A stretch of 64,000 nt of DNA from Lacibacter sp. H407. Its GTDB lineage: Bacteria; Bacteroidota; Bacteroidia; Chitinophagales; Chitinophagaceae. How positions within the stretch are numbered: the first letter of the stretch is position 1; the number at the start of each line of letters is the position of its first letter. Under the pieces are notes generated by a model. That model was given only the letters and a program-made list of their open reading frames with translations, had not been told where the DNA came from and made no database searches. The stretch is taken from contig NZ_JBBKTU010000001.1 of NCBI RefSeq assembly GCF_037892605.1, positions 3,906,001 through 3,970,000 of the forward strand, given 5' to 3'. The position numbers were made by a program, and so were the translations under genes. This document shows positions 26,367 to 34,694 of this stretch, in pieces.

Positions 26367-26804
26367 TTACTTCAAATACTTCTTCATGTCACGTTCCACA
26401 TCACGGTTACGGATGGTTTCCCGTTTATCGTGCAGTTTTTTTCCTTTGCCCAAGCCTACTTCTATTTTGGCTAAATTATTTTCAGTAAAAAAAATGCGGA
26501 GTGGAACCACGGTAAAGCCTTTCTCTTTCATCTTATTTTCCCACTTCTTAATTTCCTTTTTATTGAGCAAGAGCTTTCGATCGTGTACAGCAAGGTGATT
26601 ATTGGTAGTGCCGAATTTATATTCAGCAATGTGCAAACCTTTGATCCAAAGTTCGTGCTTGTGAAAGAAACAATAGGAATCACTGAAACTCACTTTTCCT
26701 TCACGGATCGATTTTACTTCTGTTCCAACTAATACCATTCCCGCTACCAACTTATCTTCAAAGTAGTATTCATGAAAGGCCGAGCGGTTTTTTAATTCAA
26801 TCAT
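26367..26804 (-). CDS. smpB: SsrA-binding protein SmpB
   Basis: 145 aa from ATG at 26802-26804 (the longer TTG start at 26843 overlaps a promoter). The OB-fold contains SAFHEYYFEDKLVAGMVLVG, TEVKSIREGKVSFSDSYC and ELWIKGLHIAEYKFGTTNNH. The C-terminal tail is basic and ends RDVERDMKKYLK. SmpB binds tmRNA and drives trans-translation to rescue stalled ribosomes. No tmRNA gene is visible in the window. A TAnnTTTG element lies just upstream at 26857-26864. Confidence 0.95.
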   Translation of the reverse strand: MIELKNRSAFHEYYFEDKLVAGMVLVGTEVKSIREGKVSFSDSYCFFHKHELWIKGLHIAEYKFGTTNNHLAVHDRKLLLNKKEIKKWENKMKEKGFTVVPLRIFFTENNLAKIEVGLGKGKKLHDKRETIRNRDVERDMKKYLK

Positions 26805-26856
26805 TTTTACAAACAAAAAAGCAATCAATAAAAGTTGAATCAACTTATATTGATTG

Positions 26857-26864
26857 CAAATATA
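26857..26864 (-). promoter_or_regulatory. candidate -7 promoter element for smpB (TATATTTG)
   Basis: Minus-strand TATATTTG matches TAnnTTTG and lies between the accD stop and the smpB ATG, so smpB has its own promoter. The start site would be about 45 bases upstream of the ATG. Confidence 0.55.
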
Positions 26865-26875
26865 AACTTGTTCAA

Positions 26876-27793
26876 TCAGTTCTTAAACAGTGTAAACAAT
26901 ACCCCGAATTTCTGTTTCATTTCCTTACGGTCTACAATGAGATCGAGAAATCCGTGTTCCAATAAAAATTCGCTGCGTTGAAAACCTTCAGGCAAATCTT
27001 TCTTAATGGTTTCTTTAATCACACGTGGACCGGCAAAGCCGATCAGTGCGCCCGGTTCACCAATATTCAGATCGCCCAGCATACCAAACGAAGCAGTAAC
27101 ACCGCCAAACGTAGGATCGGTCAACAGCGTAATGTAAGGGAGTTTTGCATCGCTCAACTGCGAAAGTTTACCGGAAATTTTTGCCAGCTGCATCAATGAA
27201 AATGCACTCTCCATCATCCGGGCACCACCGCTTTTACAGATCATGAGCATAGGGAGCTTATGTTCTATGCAATAATCGGCACCACGTGCAATTTTTTCAC
27301 CCATCACACTACCCAATGATCCACCAATAAAATCAAAGTCCATACAACACACAAGCGCAGGATGTCCATCAATTTTCCCGACAGCCACACGGATCGAATC
27401 ATGCAGGTCAGATTTTTTCCAGATATCTTCCAATCGTTTTTGATACGGCTTCAGATCAGTAAATCCGAGATGATCTTTGGAACGGATGTTATCAAATAAT
27501 TCAGTGTATTCATCACCATCAAACAACAAGTCATAATATTCAGAACTGCCGATACGGTGATGATAATTACACTTGGGGCATACGAATTTATTTTCAGCCA
27601 ATTCGCCGGATGTAGTGGTGTACTTGCATTCCGGGCATTTGGTCCATAAACCTTCCTGTATTTCTTTTTTCTCAGATGTAGAAGTGAGAATACCCTTCTG
27701 CACCCGCTTGAACCACGACGAACGTAACGCATCTTCCTGTGGAAGATCGTCACCCGTTAGGTTCTTCTCTATATCCTCTTCTTTTTTTGCCAT
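26876..27793 (-). CDS. accD: acetyl-CoA carboxylase carboxyltransferase subunit beta
   Basis: 305 aa from ATG at 27791-27793 (a TTG eight codons upstream is less likely). The N-terminal zinc ribbon has CPEC (53-56) and CPKC (72-75). The carboxyltransferase core has MDFDFIGGSLGSVMGEKIARG, the crotonase-like oxyanion motif, and PTFGGVTASFGMLGD. AccD pairs with AccA to move the carboxyl group from biotin to acetyl-CoA in fatty acid synthesis. It follows the aldolase gene by 40 bases on the same strand and may share its transcript. Confidence 0.95.
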   Translation of the reverse strand: MAKKEEDIEKNLTGDDLPQEDALRSSWFKRVQKGILTSTSEKKEIQEGLWTKCPECKYTTTSGELAENKFVCPKCNYHHRIGSSEYYDLLFDGDEYTELFDNIRSKDHLGFTDLKPYQKRLEDIWKKSDLHDSIRVAVGKIDGHPALVCCMDFDFIGGSLGSVMGEKIARGADYCIEHKLPMLMICKSGGARMMESAFSLMQLAKISGKLSQLSDAKLPYITLLTDPTFGGVTASFGMLGDLNIGEPGALIGFAGPRVIKETIKKDLPEGFQRSEFLLEHGFLDLIVDRKEMKQKFGVLFTLFKN

Positions 27794-27833
27794 CGTTTCT
27801 AATTTATATGACGCCAATTAAAAGTAGTAACAA

Positions 27834-28901
27834 TTATGCATTCCTGTTGATACAGTTCAGATCGTCAAAGGCTACTTCAAGACGCTTGATAAAGCTCTCT
27901 TCTCCTTTGCGTAACCATACACGTGGATCGTAGTGTTTTTTGTTAGGACTATCAGGGCCTTCCGGATTTCCTAATTGTCCTTGTAAATACCCTTCGTTCT
28001 TTTTATAGTTGTTGAGAATACCTTCCCAGAACGCCCATTGCAGATCGGTATCGATGTTCATTTTAATTGCACCATAACTGATCGCTTCACGGATCTGGTG
28101 TTGAGGAGAACCGCTACCGCCATGGAATACAAAGTAAACCGGCTTAGGGCCAGTACCAAGATTCTTTTCAATATAGACCTGACTGTTATGCAAAATAATC
28201 GGAGTCAACTGAACGTTACCGGATTTATAAACACCATGTACATTTCCAAAAGCAGCAGCAACAGTAAATAATTTACCTACTTTGCTCAACTCAGTATAAG
28301 CGTATGCAACATGCGCCGGTTGCGTATAGAGTTTTTCATTATCTACATCACTGTTATCTACACCATCTTCTTCGCCGCCGGTTACACCCAGTTCAATCTC
28401 AATTCCCATTCCTAACGGAGCCATACGTTTGAAAAACTCAACTGAGGTATGAATATTTTCTTCCAATGGCTCTTCGCTGAGATCAAGCATGTGTGAACTG
28501 AAAAGAGGTTGTCCTTTTTCTTTATTGAATTCAACACCTGCATCAATCAACCCACTGATCCAGGGCAGCCATTTTTTTGCAGCATGGTCGGTATGCAATA
28601 CAACAGGCACGCCGTAATACTTTGCCACATTATGAATATGTAATGCACCTGAAATGGCGCCACGGATATTTCCCTGCAATTGATCGTTGGGCATTCCTTT
28701 ACCTGCAATAAATTGTGCACCTCCGTTTGAGAACTGGATGATCACTGGAGAATTTACTTTTGCAGCTGTTTCTAGTGTTGCGTTGATGGTATTGGTACCA
28801 ATGGTATTTACAGCAGGAAGTGCAAACTGATTTTCTTTTGCATCATTCAATAAAGCTTCCAACTCTTCGCCAAAAAGTACACCGGCTTTGTATTTGCTCA
28901 T
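27834..28901 (-). CDS. fbaA: class II fructose-bisphosphate aldolase
   Basis: 355 aa. Zinc-binding LHTDHAAKK, catalytic-side HGGSGSP in FHGGSGSPQHQIREA, and the Asp-rich DTDLQWAFW loop are class II aldolase features; the sequence has the longer A-type layout. It interconverts fructose-1,6-bisphosphate with glyceraldehyde-3-phosphate and dihydroxyacetone phosphate. It is the first gene of the leftward fba-accD run, and a small hairpin (GCGGG...CCCGA) lies in its leader. Confidence 0.95.
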   Translation of the reverse strand: MSKYKAGVLFGEELEALLNDAKENQFALPAVNTIGTNTINATLETAAKVNSPVIIQFSNGGAQFIAGKGMPNDQLQGNIRGAISGALHIHNVAKYYGVPVVLHTDHAAKKWLPWISGLIDAGVEFNKEKGQPLFSSHMLDLSEEPLEENIHTSVEFFKRMAPLGMGIEIELGVTGGEEDGVDNSDVDNEKLYTQPAHVAYAYTELSKVGKLFTVAAAFGNVHGVYKSGNVQLTPIILHNSQVYIEKNLGTGPKPVYFVFHGGSGSPQHQIREAISYGAIKMNIDTDLQWAFWEGILNNYKKNEGYLQGQLGNPEGPDSPNKKHYDPRVWLRKGEESFIKRLEVAFDDLNCINRNA

Positions 28902-28998
28902 ATTCGTAGTTATTATAAATGGTTGCGGGCAGGTACCCGATTTTTTTGAGCCGCTAAGATAGTTAAATACTCATTAGCAGCTTTCAAAGGGTGTTTTT

Positions 28999-30537
28999 TT
29001 AAGGTTCAACAAACTGTTGTTCGTTCAGCTCCACAACCAGCAGGCCGGGCTGCAGTTCGATGAAGTTTTTGCCCATTGCTGCAATATTTCCTTTTAAGAA
29101 TTCATCTTTTTCCTGCTGTGCCTGATAGTAGAAAAAATAATACTTCACCCGGTACTGTTTCAACTCTTTTACCAATTCCTCCATAGGATAGATCGGTTTC
29201 ACGATCGTATAAAAGGGACTGCCTGTCCGGTAAGCAATTACCTGGCAAAAATCTGCTTTAATGTTTGATGTAAACCTTCCATCAATTCCCCTGGCTTTCA
29301 TGTTATCGGCCGTATCAAATATTTCTTTGTGATCGTATATTTTATCTTTTAATAAATTGATCGGCTCCAGCAAGAAACTTCCAAAAAACAGTAACCAAAT
29401 GATCACCCGTTGCCATTTGAGCAACGGAAAGCGTTGAAACAACAATTGCAGTAACCATCCACCGGCAACAAAAAATATAAAACTGGTTGCCCATATAAAT
29501 CTTGTTTCAAGATGTAATAAAATATAACCTGATGGCAGTACAAGCACTCCAATAATGAGGTATAACCATTCTTTGCTTTTTTCTTTGAAGTACATAAATC
29601 CACTCAGTAATAAAATTGCCGGCGATAAAAATGAAAGATCATGAATGCATTTCAACCATTGCTGAAAGTTGAATAATATCACACGTAGTTGATGTAACGC
29701 AACGGTGATGAAAGGAGCAGAGCCGATATTATCAACCCGCATATGCCAGGGATCTTCCCATACAGATGATGAACCTTCATGTGGTGGTGGATGAATGATG
29801 GGGCCGGGGGGCGGACCATCAGCAAAATTCCAATGGGCATTAAACTTTCCAAAAGCGATCATCCATTCTCCATACTTCCAATGTAACGCCATCAGCCACG
29901 GAAACGTAAACAAAAAGAACATGAAATAACCAGCAGCTAATTGTTTTATAGCATTCCGCTTATTGGGATTGAGAAATAAATGAATGACAAAGAAGTGAAA
30001 GATAAAAAATGGGAACCCGTACGACTTTGCGAGGTAAAGTGTTGAACCAATTGTTCCGGCTAATAAATTTTTAGGAATGCTTGAAAAAAAATCTTCTTCT
30101 TTGATCAGGTTAAAATAGATAAGCAGCAGAAAAACAAGCAGTACATCTGCTGCCAATTCAAAATGACAATACGACAAAAGAATAATGACTGATGCGTATT
30201 GAATAGCTGCCTTCAACCATAACTCCAGAGAAAATTTATTGAGCAGGGAATGTAACACGATCAATGAGCCTATGGAAAAAATAAGATTGCTTACTTTAAA
30301 TGCGGCCCAATCATTTAATCCGGCTTTGATCAAAGGAATCACCAACCATGAATGCAATGGATTCCAGAAACCATTTACTGCAAGTTTTAAATCGCCGTCA
30401 ATGTAATGATGTGCCACTTCCATGTAACCAATTGCATCAAGGTCTGATACGTATTGATAAAGTGGCCAGGTTACCACAAACAAAACAATAAACAACAGAG
30501 CGGAAAAAGGCAGACGTTGGTTATACAGTAAATTCAT
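28999..30537 (-). CDS. multi-pass membrane protein, possible GT-C glycosyltransferase
   Basis: 512 aa with about ten to eleven transmembrane helices. The first extracytoplasmic loop has an acidic cluster (YVSDLDAIGYMEVAHHYIDG) in the position of the Asp of GT-C lipid-linked glycosyltransferases (PMT/ArnT-like). A larger soluble region lies at the C terminus (about 380-512). The membrane arrangement is consistent with a GT39/ArnT-like enzyme, but no exact family is recognised. It overlaps the preceding metal-receptor gene by 17 bases, which suggests translational coupling. Confidence 0.7.
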   Translation of the reverse strand: MNLLYNQRLPFSALLFIVLFVVTWPLYQYVSDLDAIGYMEVAHHYIDGDLKLAVNGFWNPLHSWLVIPLIKAGLNDWAAFKVSNLIFSIGSLIVLHSLLNKFSLELWLKAAIQYASVIILLSYCHFELAADVLLVFLLLIYFNLIKEEDFFSSIPKNLLAGTIGSTLYLAKSYGFPFFIFHFFVIHLFLNPNKRNAIKQLAAGYFMFFLFTFPWLMALHWKYGEWMIAFGKFNAHWNFADGPPPGPIIHPPPHEGSSSVWEDPWHMRVDNIGSAPFITVALHQLRVILFNFQQWLKCIHDLSFLSPAILLLSGFMYFKEKSKEWLYLIIGVLVLPSGYILLHLETRFIWATSFIFFVAGGWLLQLLFQRFPLLKWQRVIIWLLFFGSFLLEPINLLKDKIYDHKEIFDTADNMKARGIDGRFTSNIKADFCQVIAYRTGSPFYTIVKPIYPMEELVKELKQYRVKYYFFYYQAQQEKDEFLKGNIAAMGKNFIELQPGLLVVELNEQQFVEP

Positions 30538-31342
30538 CGTTTAAAAATAAGCTTTCCTTTAGTTTTCTGAAATAGTTTGCTGCATGGATCAACCGGCTGC
30601 CATACCAACTAAACAGTTCGCCATCAACTATTTTTAAATGAGGCATTGAAGGATTTACTGTTTGCCACTCGTTTGCAAACAAATGAAGATGTTTTTCTTT
30701 GAACGGAAATGGTTCTGATGAAAAGAGAACAACGTCTGCCTGTGCATTGATCAATTCCTGCATACTGATAACAGGATAACGGGCATGGTGAGCAAATACA
30801 TTTTCAAAACCTGCAGCTTCCATCATTGTATGGATAAATGTATCGCCGCCAACTGTCATGTACGGCTTTTGCCAGATGAGGTAAGCCGCTTTCACCGAAA
30901 TATTGGTTTTTGGAAGAGATGCAAATTCGTTCTGTATCGTTTGAATAATTTCTGCGGCACTGCCTTTCTTTCCGGTAAGAGAGCCAATCGTGGCCATCAT
31001 TTCATATGCATCTGCAAGCGTTGCAATATCACTGCACCAAACGGGGCAAAATGCTGCAATAGCCTCAACCTGTTCTTTTACATTTTCTTCTTTACTTCCA
31101 ATTACAAGATCGGGCTTTAACGACTCGATCAACGGCAGGTTCAATTGCTTGGTTCCTCCAATTCTTGTTTTCGATTGAAACCATTGTGCTGGATGCACGC
31201 AAAATTTGGTGATGCCGATCACTTCATCCGTAAGTCCAAGATCATAAAGAAATTCTGTTTGAGATGGTACGATGGAAATAATTCGCCGGGGAAGGGAAGG
31301 GGGAGAAAAAAGATTGCCTGTCTGGTGGTGAACTTGTTTCAT
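30521..31342 (-). CDS. helical-backbone metal receptor / cobalamin-binding (TroA-BtuF fold) without signal peptide
   Basis: 273 aa. The fold starts at RRIISIVPSQTEFLYDLGL and continues through SLKPDLVIGSKEENV and ISMQELINAQADVVLFSSEPF, the substrate-binding domain of B12/siderophore ABC importers. There is no signal peptide or lipobox; the N terminus MKQVHHQTGNLFSPPSLP is hydrophilic, so it may act in the cytosol. The start codon sits in the loop of a strong hairpin (see 31306-31361). It precedes and overlaps the multi-pass membrane gene. No ABC permease or ATPase is adjacent. Confidence 0.82.
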   Translation of the reverse strand: MKQVHHQTGNLFSPPSLPRRIISIVPSQTEFLYDLGLTDEVIGITKFCVHPAQWFQSKTRIGGTKQLNLPLIESLKPDLVIGSKEENVKEQVEAIAAFCPVWCSDIATLADAYEMMATIGSLTGKKGSAAEIIQTIQNEFASLPKTNISVKAAYLIWQKPYMTVGGDTFIHTMMEAAGFENVFAHHARYPVISMQELINAQADVVLFSSEPFPFKEKHLHLFANEWQTVNPSMPHLKIVDGELFSWYGSRLIHAANYFRKLKESLFLNDEFTV

Positions 31343-31361
31343 TTCATTTCAGACAGGCAAT
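31306..31361 (-). promoter_or_regulatory. terminator-like hairpin enclosing the start codon of the metal receptor gene
   Basis: On the minus strand ATTGCCTGTCTG (31361-31350) pairs perfectly with CAGACAGGCAAT (31324-31313), a 12-bp stem with 25-base loop. The loop contains the start ATG (31342-31340). The second arm is followed after one C by TTTTTT (31311-31306). A candidate attenuator or translation-gating hairpin; function is inferred. Confidence 0.6.
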
Positions 31362-31483
31362 TTAATTAAATTAAGCGGTTCCTTGGTGTTTGATGGTTTT
31401 CCTTTGGTACGAAATTTTAATTCAGAGGATTTTGGAACCGAGTTTCTTCTTTCTTTCAAAATATCCCCCTTTCGGGCGAATAA

Positions 31484-31559
31484 AAAGAAAAAAAGATCTG
31501 GATTTCAGAGGATAATTGGTTTGGATTTCAATTTGTTTTCTTAGGATCCAGATCTTTTT
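31484..31559 (-). terminator. hairpin with long loop, probable leftward terminator
   Basis: ATCCAGATCTTTTT (31546-31559) pairs perfectly, 14 bp, with AAAAAGATCTGGAT (31490-31503) across a 42-base loop. Read leftward, the second arm is followed by TTTTTTCTTTTTATT, so a transcript coming from about 31.9 kb could end here. Confidence 0.6.
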
Positions 31560-31621
31560 AATAAAGCCTTTTTTGGTCTCTTGGTTTCCGCAACAGATTT
31601 CTCTGGGTCGGTTGGCTTTTT

Positions 31622-31767
31622 GGTTCTTCAGGATGTTTGGACTAGGGTCTTTCGGTTAGGATGTTTGGATTTTTCTTTGGTTTTTCTTCGGACGTTTGGA
31701 CTTTAACTTTGGTTCTTCTTCGGACGTTTGGATTTCAATTTTGGTTCTTCGTTAGGATGTTGGTTTC
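31622..31767. repeat. phased array of GGAYGTTTGGA elements
   Basis: The core GGA[CT]GTTTGGA starts at 31631, 31659, 31690 and 31722, with a degenerate copy GGATGTTGG at 31755. Spacings are 28, 31, 32 and 33 bp. Two adjacent 32-bp units (31679-31710 and 31711-31742) differ at only a few positions. It looks like an iteron or an RNA-level repeat. Confidence 0.75.
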
Positions 31768-32042
31768 GGTTTTTTCGTTAGTCAGGATAAATTGGATTCT
31801 TCAACGGTCTTTGGTTCTCTTTTAGGTTGTTGGATTAAAACTACTTCTAAATAACTTAAGTTGATCGGTATTGGATTTTTTGTTTGGTTTTTTAATGGAT
31901 TTGAATATTTAGTCTAAGTGTTTTTCTTAAGTCAACAGCGTTTTGTTATTCAATCAACTTACAATACAAAAGTAAAAGGACTGTTAAGACTTAACAAGAG
32001 CAGTATTTCTCTTTTTTGCAACAACGGTATTTACCCCGCATA

Positions 32043-32182
32043 ACGTAGAACTACGCAACTATATGCCGTGTAGTTACGTATTCGGCGCTGAGGTTGCGCT
32101 GAAACTTAAAAAAATAAGACGAAACGCAAAAAGCAGAACACAAATTGCGTGTTTTACGCAGCACTATATCTTAGCAGCGCCG
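32043..32182. other. cluster of inverted repeats downstream of the antiporter gene
   Basis: CGTAG-AA-CTACG (32044-32055) and ACGT-AG-AACTAC pairing with GTAGTTACGT (32043-32054 with 32070-32079). CGGCGCTG (32083-32090) pairs with CAGCGCCG (32175-32182) around an 84-base insert that itself contains GCGT-TTTT-ACGC-type arms. Structured DNA or RNA; no known family recognised. Confidence 0.5.
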
Positions 32183-32191
32183 GTAACAATT

Positions 32192-34435
32192 TTATCCGAT
32201 CGTATTGATCAATTTCTTTTCACCTACAATCCAAACAACATCACCTTGCTCAAATACAAAATCTGAAGCAGGATTCAGCAAACGTTCCCCATTTCGTTCA
32301 ACACCTACTACCAGTCCGTTTGTTGCAGCACGTATTCCTGATTCACGGATGGTGTGATGAATAAACGGAGAATCACTGTTCAATGTAAACTTATCAAGCT
32401 CCATTTCAACTTCCTGTTGTTTTTCCAATTGTCTTTTATCTGGCCGGAGAACCGCATTCATTTTTATTTCCTGTGCATCCGTACAAATAATAAACAGCTT
32501 ATCACCCGGAAAAATCCGCTCCGTACGCTGAGGTGAGGGAATCGATAGTTGCCCACGCCTGATCATAGCAATATTGATACCGATTTTTTCACGCCATTGC
32601 AATTCTTCAAGTGTTTTACCAAGGATGAATGAATTGATCTCGGGTTCAATTTCAAATGTGACCATATGTGCATCCCAGGGAGCCATCGTTACATCACGTT
32701 TACTGGCGAGTAAATTCAATTGTTTTATTTCTTCCTGTAACTCCCGATCGTTCAGATTCCGAATGAAACGATTTTCGATCTTATCATATAAGAGTTGTAT
32801 TTTTTTTCTGAAAATAACAAAGACTGTAATGATCAAAGCGGCAGCATATATAGCAATATGAAAAGAGAAAAATCGATTGAGCAGAAAAATGATAAAGAAT
32901 AATGCCAACGAAAGTTTGATAAACCGCATCACCCATATTGGGCCACGGTATTTTTGTTGGGCAAAGATCCTTGCAAACGATTCGTTCTGTTCGTTGCGTA
33001 CAATTAAACCCCATAGAAACGGTGCCATGATCATTAAGGTGATGCTTGCTGCAGTAATTCCACCGAATGCGTAATTAGTATTCGCTGCGATCCAGGGTGG
33101 GAGATAGGAAGCTGACAGGTAAATGATGGCTCCATTGATCGCTGAAAAAAGAATCACATTCAATACAAATGAACGAAGCAGCGATTCCCAGTCGCTTACG
33201 GAAGTGATGATCTGTGCTTCTGAACTGTAACGCAGCAATGATCTGCGCCAACGATCAGGCAGCTTGCGATCGATCCAGTTGTACACTGGTGTGCTGGCTT
33301 TGATCAAATAAGGAGTGGTAAAAGTTGTAACCGCCGAAACAGCGATGATGGTGGGGTACAGAAACTCACTGGTGAGCTTAAGGCTTGTACCCAAAGCAGC
33401 AATAATAAACGAGAACTCACCAATTTGAGCAAGGCTCATACCGGTTTGTAAAGACACCTTCAATGCATTACCTGAAATAAGTGCACCCAGTCCCGTTGTA
33501 AAAATCTTTCCGAAAATACAAACCACCGTAATCAGAGCAATTGGACCTGCATACTCTACCAGCTGCGACAAATTCACCAACATACCAACCGAAACAAAGA
33601 AGATTGCACCAAACAGATCTTTTACCGGAGTAATGAGATGTTCAATACGTTCAGCCTTTGTTGTTTCAGCCAACAATGATCCCATTACGAAAGCACCCAA
33701 TGCAGGAGAGAAGCCTGCAGATGAAGCAAGATAAACCATGAGCAAACACATAGCGATCGACACTACAAGAAGTGTTTCATCGTTCATCAGGTGCTTTGCT
33801 TTTTTTAACAGCGTTGGGATAAAAAAGATACCTGCAACAAACCAAAGCACCAGGTAGATAGCAAGTTTACCGATCGACAGTGCTGTATCAAGACTCATGA
33901 ACTGCTTACTAACAGCAAATGTTGATAGCAATACAAGCAGTGCAATGGCAATAATATCTTCTACGATGAGTATACCAAATACAAGTGTTGCAAATTTTTT
34001 CTTTTTCAATCCCAGTTCATCAACCGCTTTAATAATAATAGTAGTTGATGAAATAGCCAATGCTGCTCCAAGAAAAATACTGTCGATCGTGGACCAACCC
34101 AGTATCCATCCTGTACCAAATCCTAATGCCGACATTCCAACCGCTTCAATAGAAGCCGCAACAGAAGCAGAACCGCCTACTTCTACAAGTTTTTTAAAAC
34201 TGAACTCAAGCCCCAGACTGAATAATAAAAAGATCACTCCAATTTCAGCCCACACCTGCACATTATGAATTTCGATAACTGAAGGAAAAAATTCAAAATT
34301 TTTACTGACCAATATACCGGCCAATATATAACCAAGTACAAGCGGTTGTTTCAGCTTCTTAAACAGAAGTGTTGCAACAGCTGCCACGCCGAGTATTAAA
34401 GCAAGATCTGTAATTAAATGAGGTAAATGATTCAT
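32192..34435 (-). CDS. CPA2 (KefB-type) cation:proton antiporter with tandem TrkA-C domains
   Basis: 747 aa. The N-terminal about 380 residues form the monovalent cation:proton antiporter-2 domain (LGYILAGILV, then LGLEFSFKKLVEVGG and FSPALGAFVMGSLLAET). Additional helices span about 400-540. The C terminus has two TrkA-C (RCK_C) domains (about 575-650 and 672-747: MIRRGQLSIPSPQRTERIFP and VGVERNGERLLNPASDFVF). A TrkA-N/RCK_N nucleotide-binding domain is not evident, so ligand control differs from E. coli KefB/KefC. It likely exchanges K+ or Na+ for protons. Confidence 0.9.
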   Translation of the reverse strand: MNHLPHLITDLALILGVAAVATLLFKKLKQPLVLGYILAGILVSKNFEFFPSVIEIHNVQVWAEIGVIFLLFSLGLEFSFKKLVEVGGSASVAASIEAVGMSALGFGTGWILGWSTIDSIFLGAALAISSTTIIIKAVDELGLKKKKFATLVFGILIVEDIIAIALLVLLSTFAVSKQFMSLDTALSIGKLAIYLVLWFVAGIFFIPTLLKKAKHLMNDETLLVVSIAMCLLMVYLASSAGFSPALGAFVMGSLLAETTKAERIEHLITPVKDLFGAIFFVSVGMLVNLSQLVEYAGPIALITVVCIFGKIFTTGLGALISGNALKVSLQTGMSLAQIGEFSFIIAALGTSLKLTSEFLYPTIIAVSAVTTFTTPYLIKASTPVYNWIDRKLPDRWRRSLLRYSSEAQIITSVSDWESLLRSFVLNVILFSAINGAIIYLSASYLPPWIAANTNYAFGGITAASITLMIMAPFLWGLIVRNEQNESFARIFAQQKYRGPIWVMRFIKLSLALFFIIFLLNRFFSFHIAIYAAALIITVFVIFRKKIQLLYDKIENRFIRNLNDRELQEEIKQLNLLASKRDVTMAPWDAHMVTFEIEPEINSFILGKTLEELQWREKIGINIAMIRRGQLSIPSPQRTERIFPGDKLFIICTDAQEIKMNAVLRPDKRQLEKQQEVEMELDKFTLNSDSPFIHHTIRESGIRAATNGLVVGVERNGERLLNPASDFVFEQGDVVWIVGEKKLINTIG

Positions 34436-34647
34436 ACTACAATTCCGTTTCTGTTATTGTAAACTCCAAACTGAAAATCTGGTACTGTGAAAATAAAAAG
34501 TGTGCAGGATCAAATGACGGGCTTTCCTGATACAGCCATATTAAAAAACCGGTATTGATACGCTATATCCTGCATTTCAGATACGTTCAAAAATATCAAA
34601 AAAAATCGACAACCCTGCGCATGAAGAACATGCGGCATATGAAACAA

Positions 34648-34678
34648 AAAGCCCGACTAAATTAGTCGGGCTTTCATT
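34648..34678 (-). terminator. intrinsic terminator of secDF
   Basis: AAAGCCCGACTAA (34648-34660) is a perfect 13-bp inverted match to TTAGTCGGGCTTT (34662-34674). Read leftward it ends in TTTTTG. It lies 17 bases downstream of the secDF stop. Confidence 0.88.
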
Positions 34679-34694
34679 TATTCAGTCGATTGAA

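Larger units (their letters stand above)
31343..32191. other. 849-bp noncoding region, T/G-rich on the plus strand
   Basis: No credible protein-coding frame. It holds repeated words (TTCAGAGGAT at 31421 and 31504; GTTTGGATTTCAATTT at 31519 and 31728), the phased array at 31622-31767, a hairpin at 31490-31559, and a cluster of inverted repeats at 32043-32182 next to the 3' end of the antiporter gene. It lies between the stop of the antiporter gene and the start of the metal receptor gene. Confidence 0.75.

Noticed and set aside
31343-31400. Cobalamin riboswitch before the BtuF-like gene.
   Set aside because: The conserved B12 box (GCCACTG) and paired core are absent; only a simple hairpin over the start codon is seen.
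31343-32191. Replication origin, because of the iteron-like array next to AT-rich DNA.
   Set aside because: No TTATCCACA-type DnaA boxes, no dnaA or rep gene nearby; housekeeping genes on both sides give no support.
32063-32266. Plus-strand 67-codon frame at the antiporter 3' end.
   Set aside because: It overlaps the antiporter gene on the other strand and has no protein-like pattern; the region is better explained by inverted repeats.
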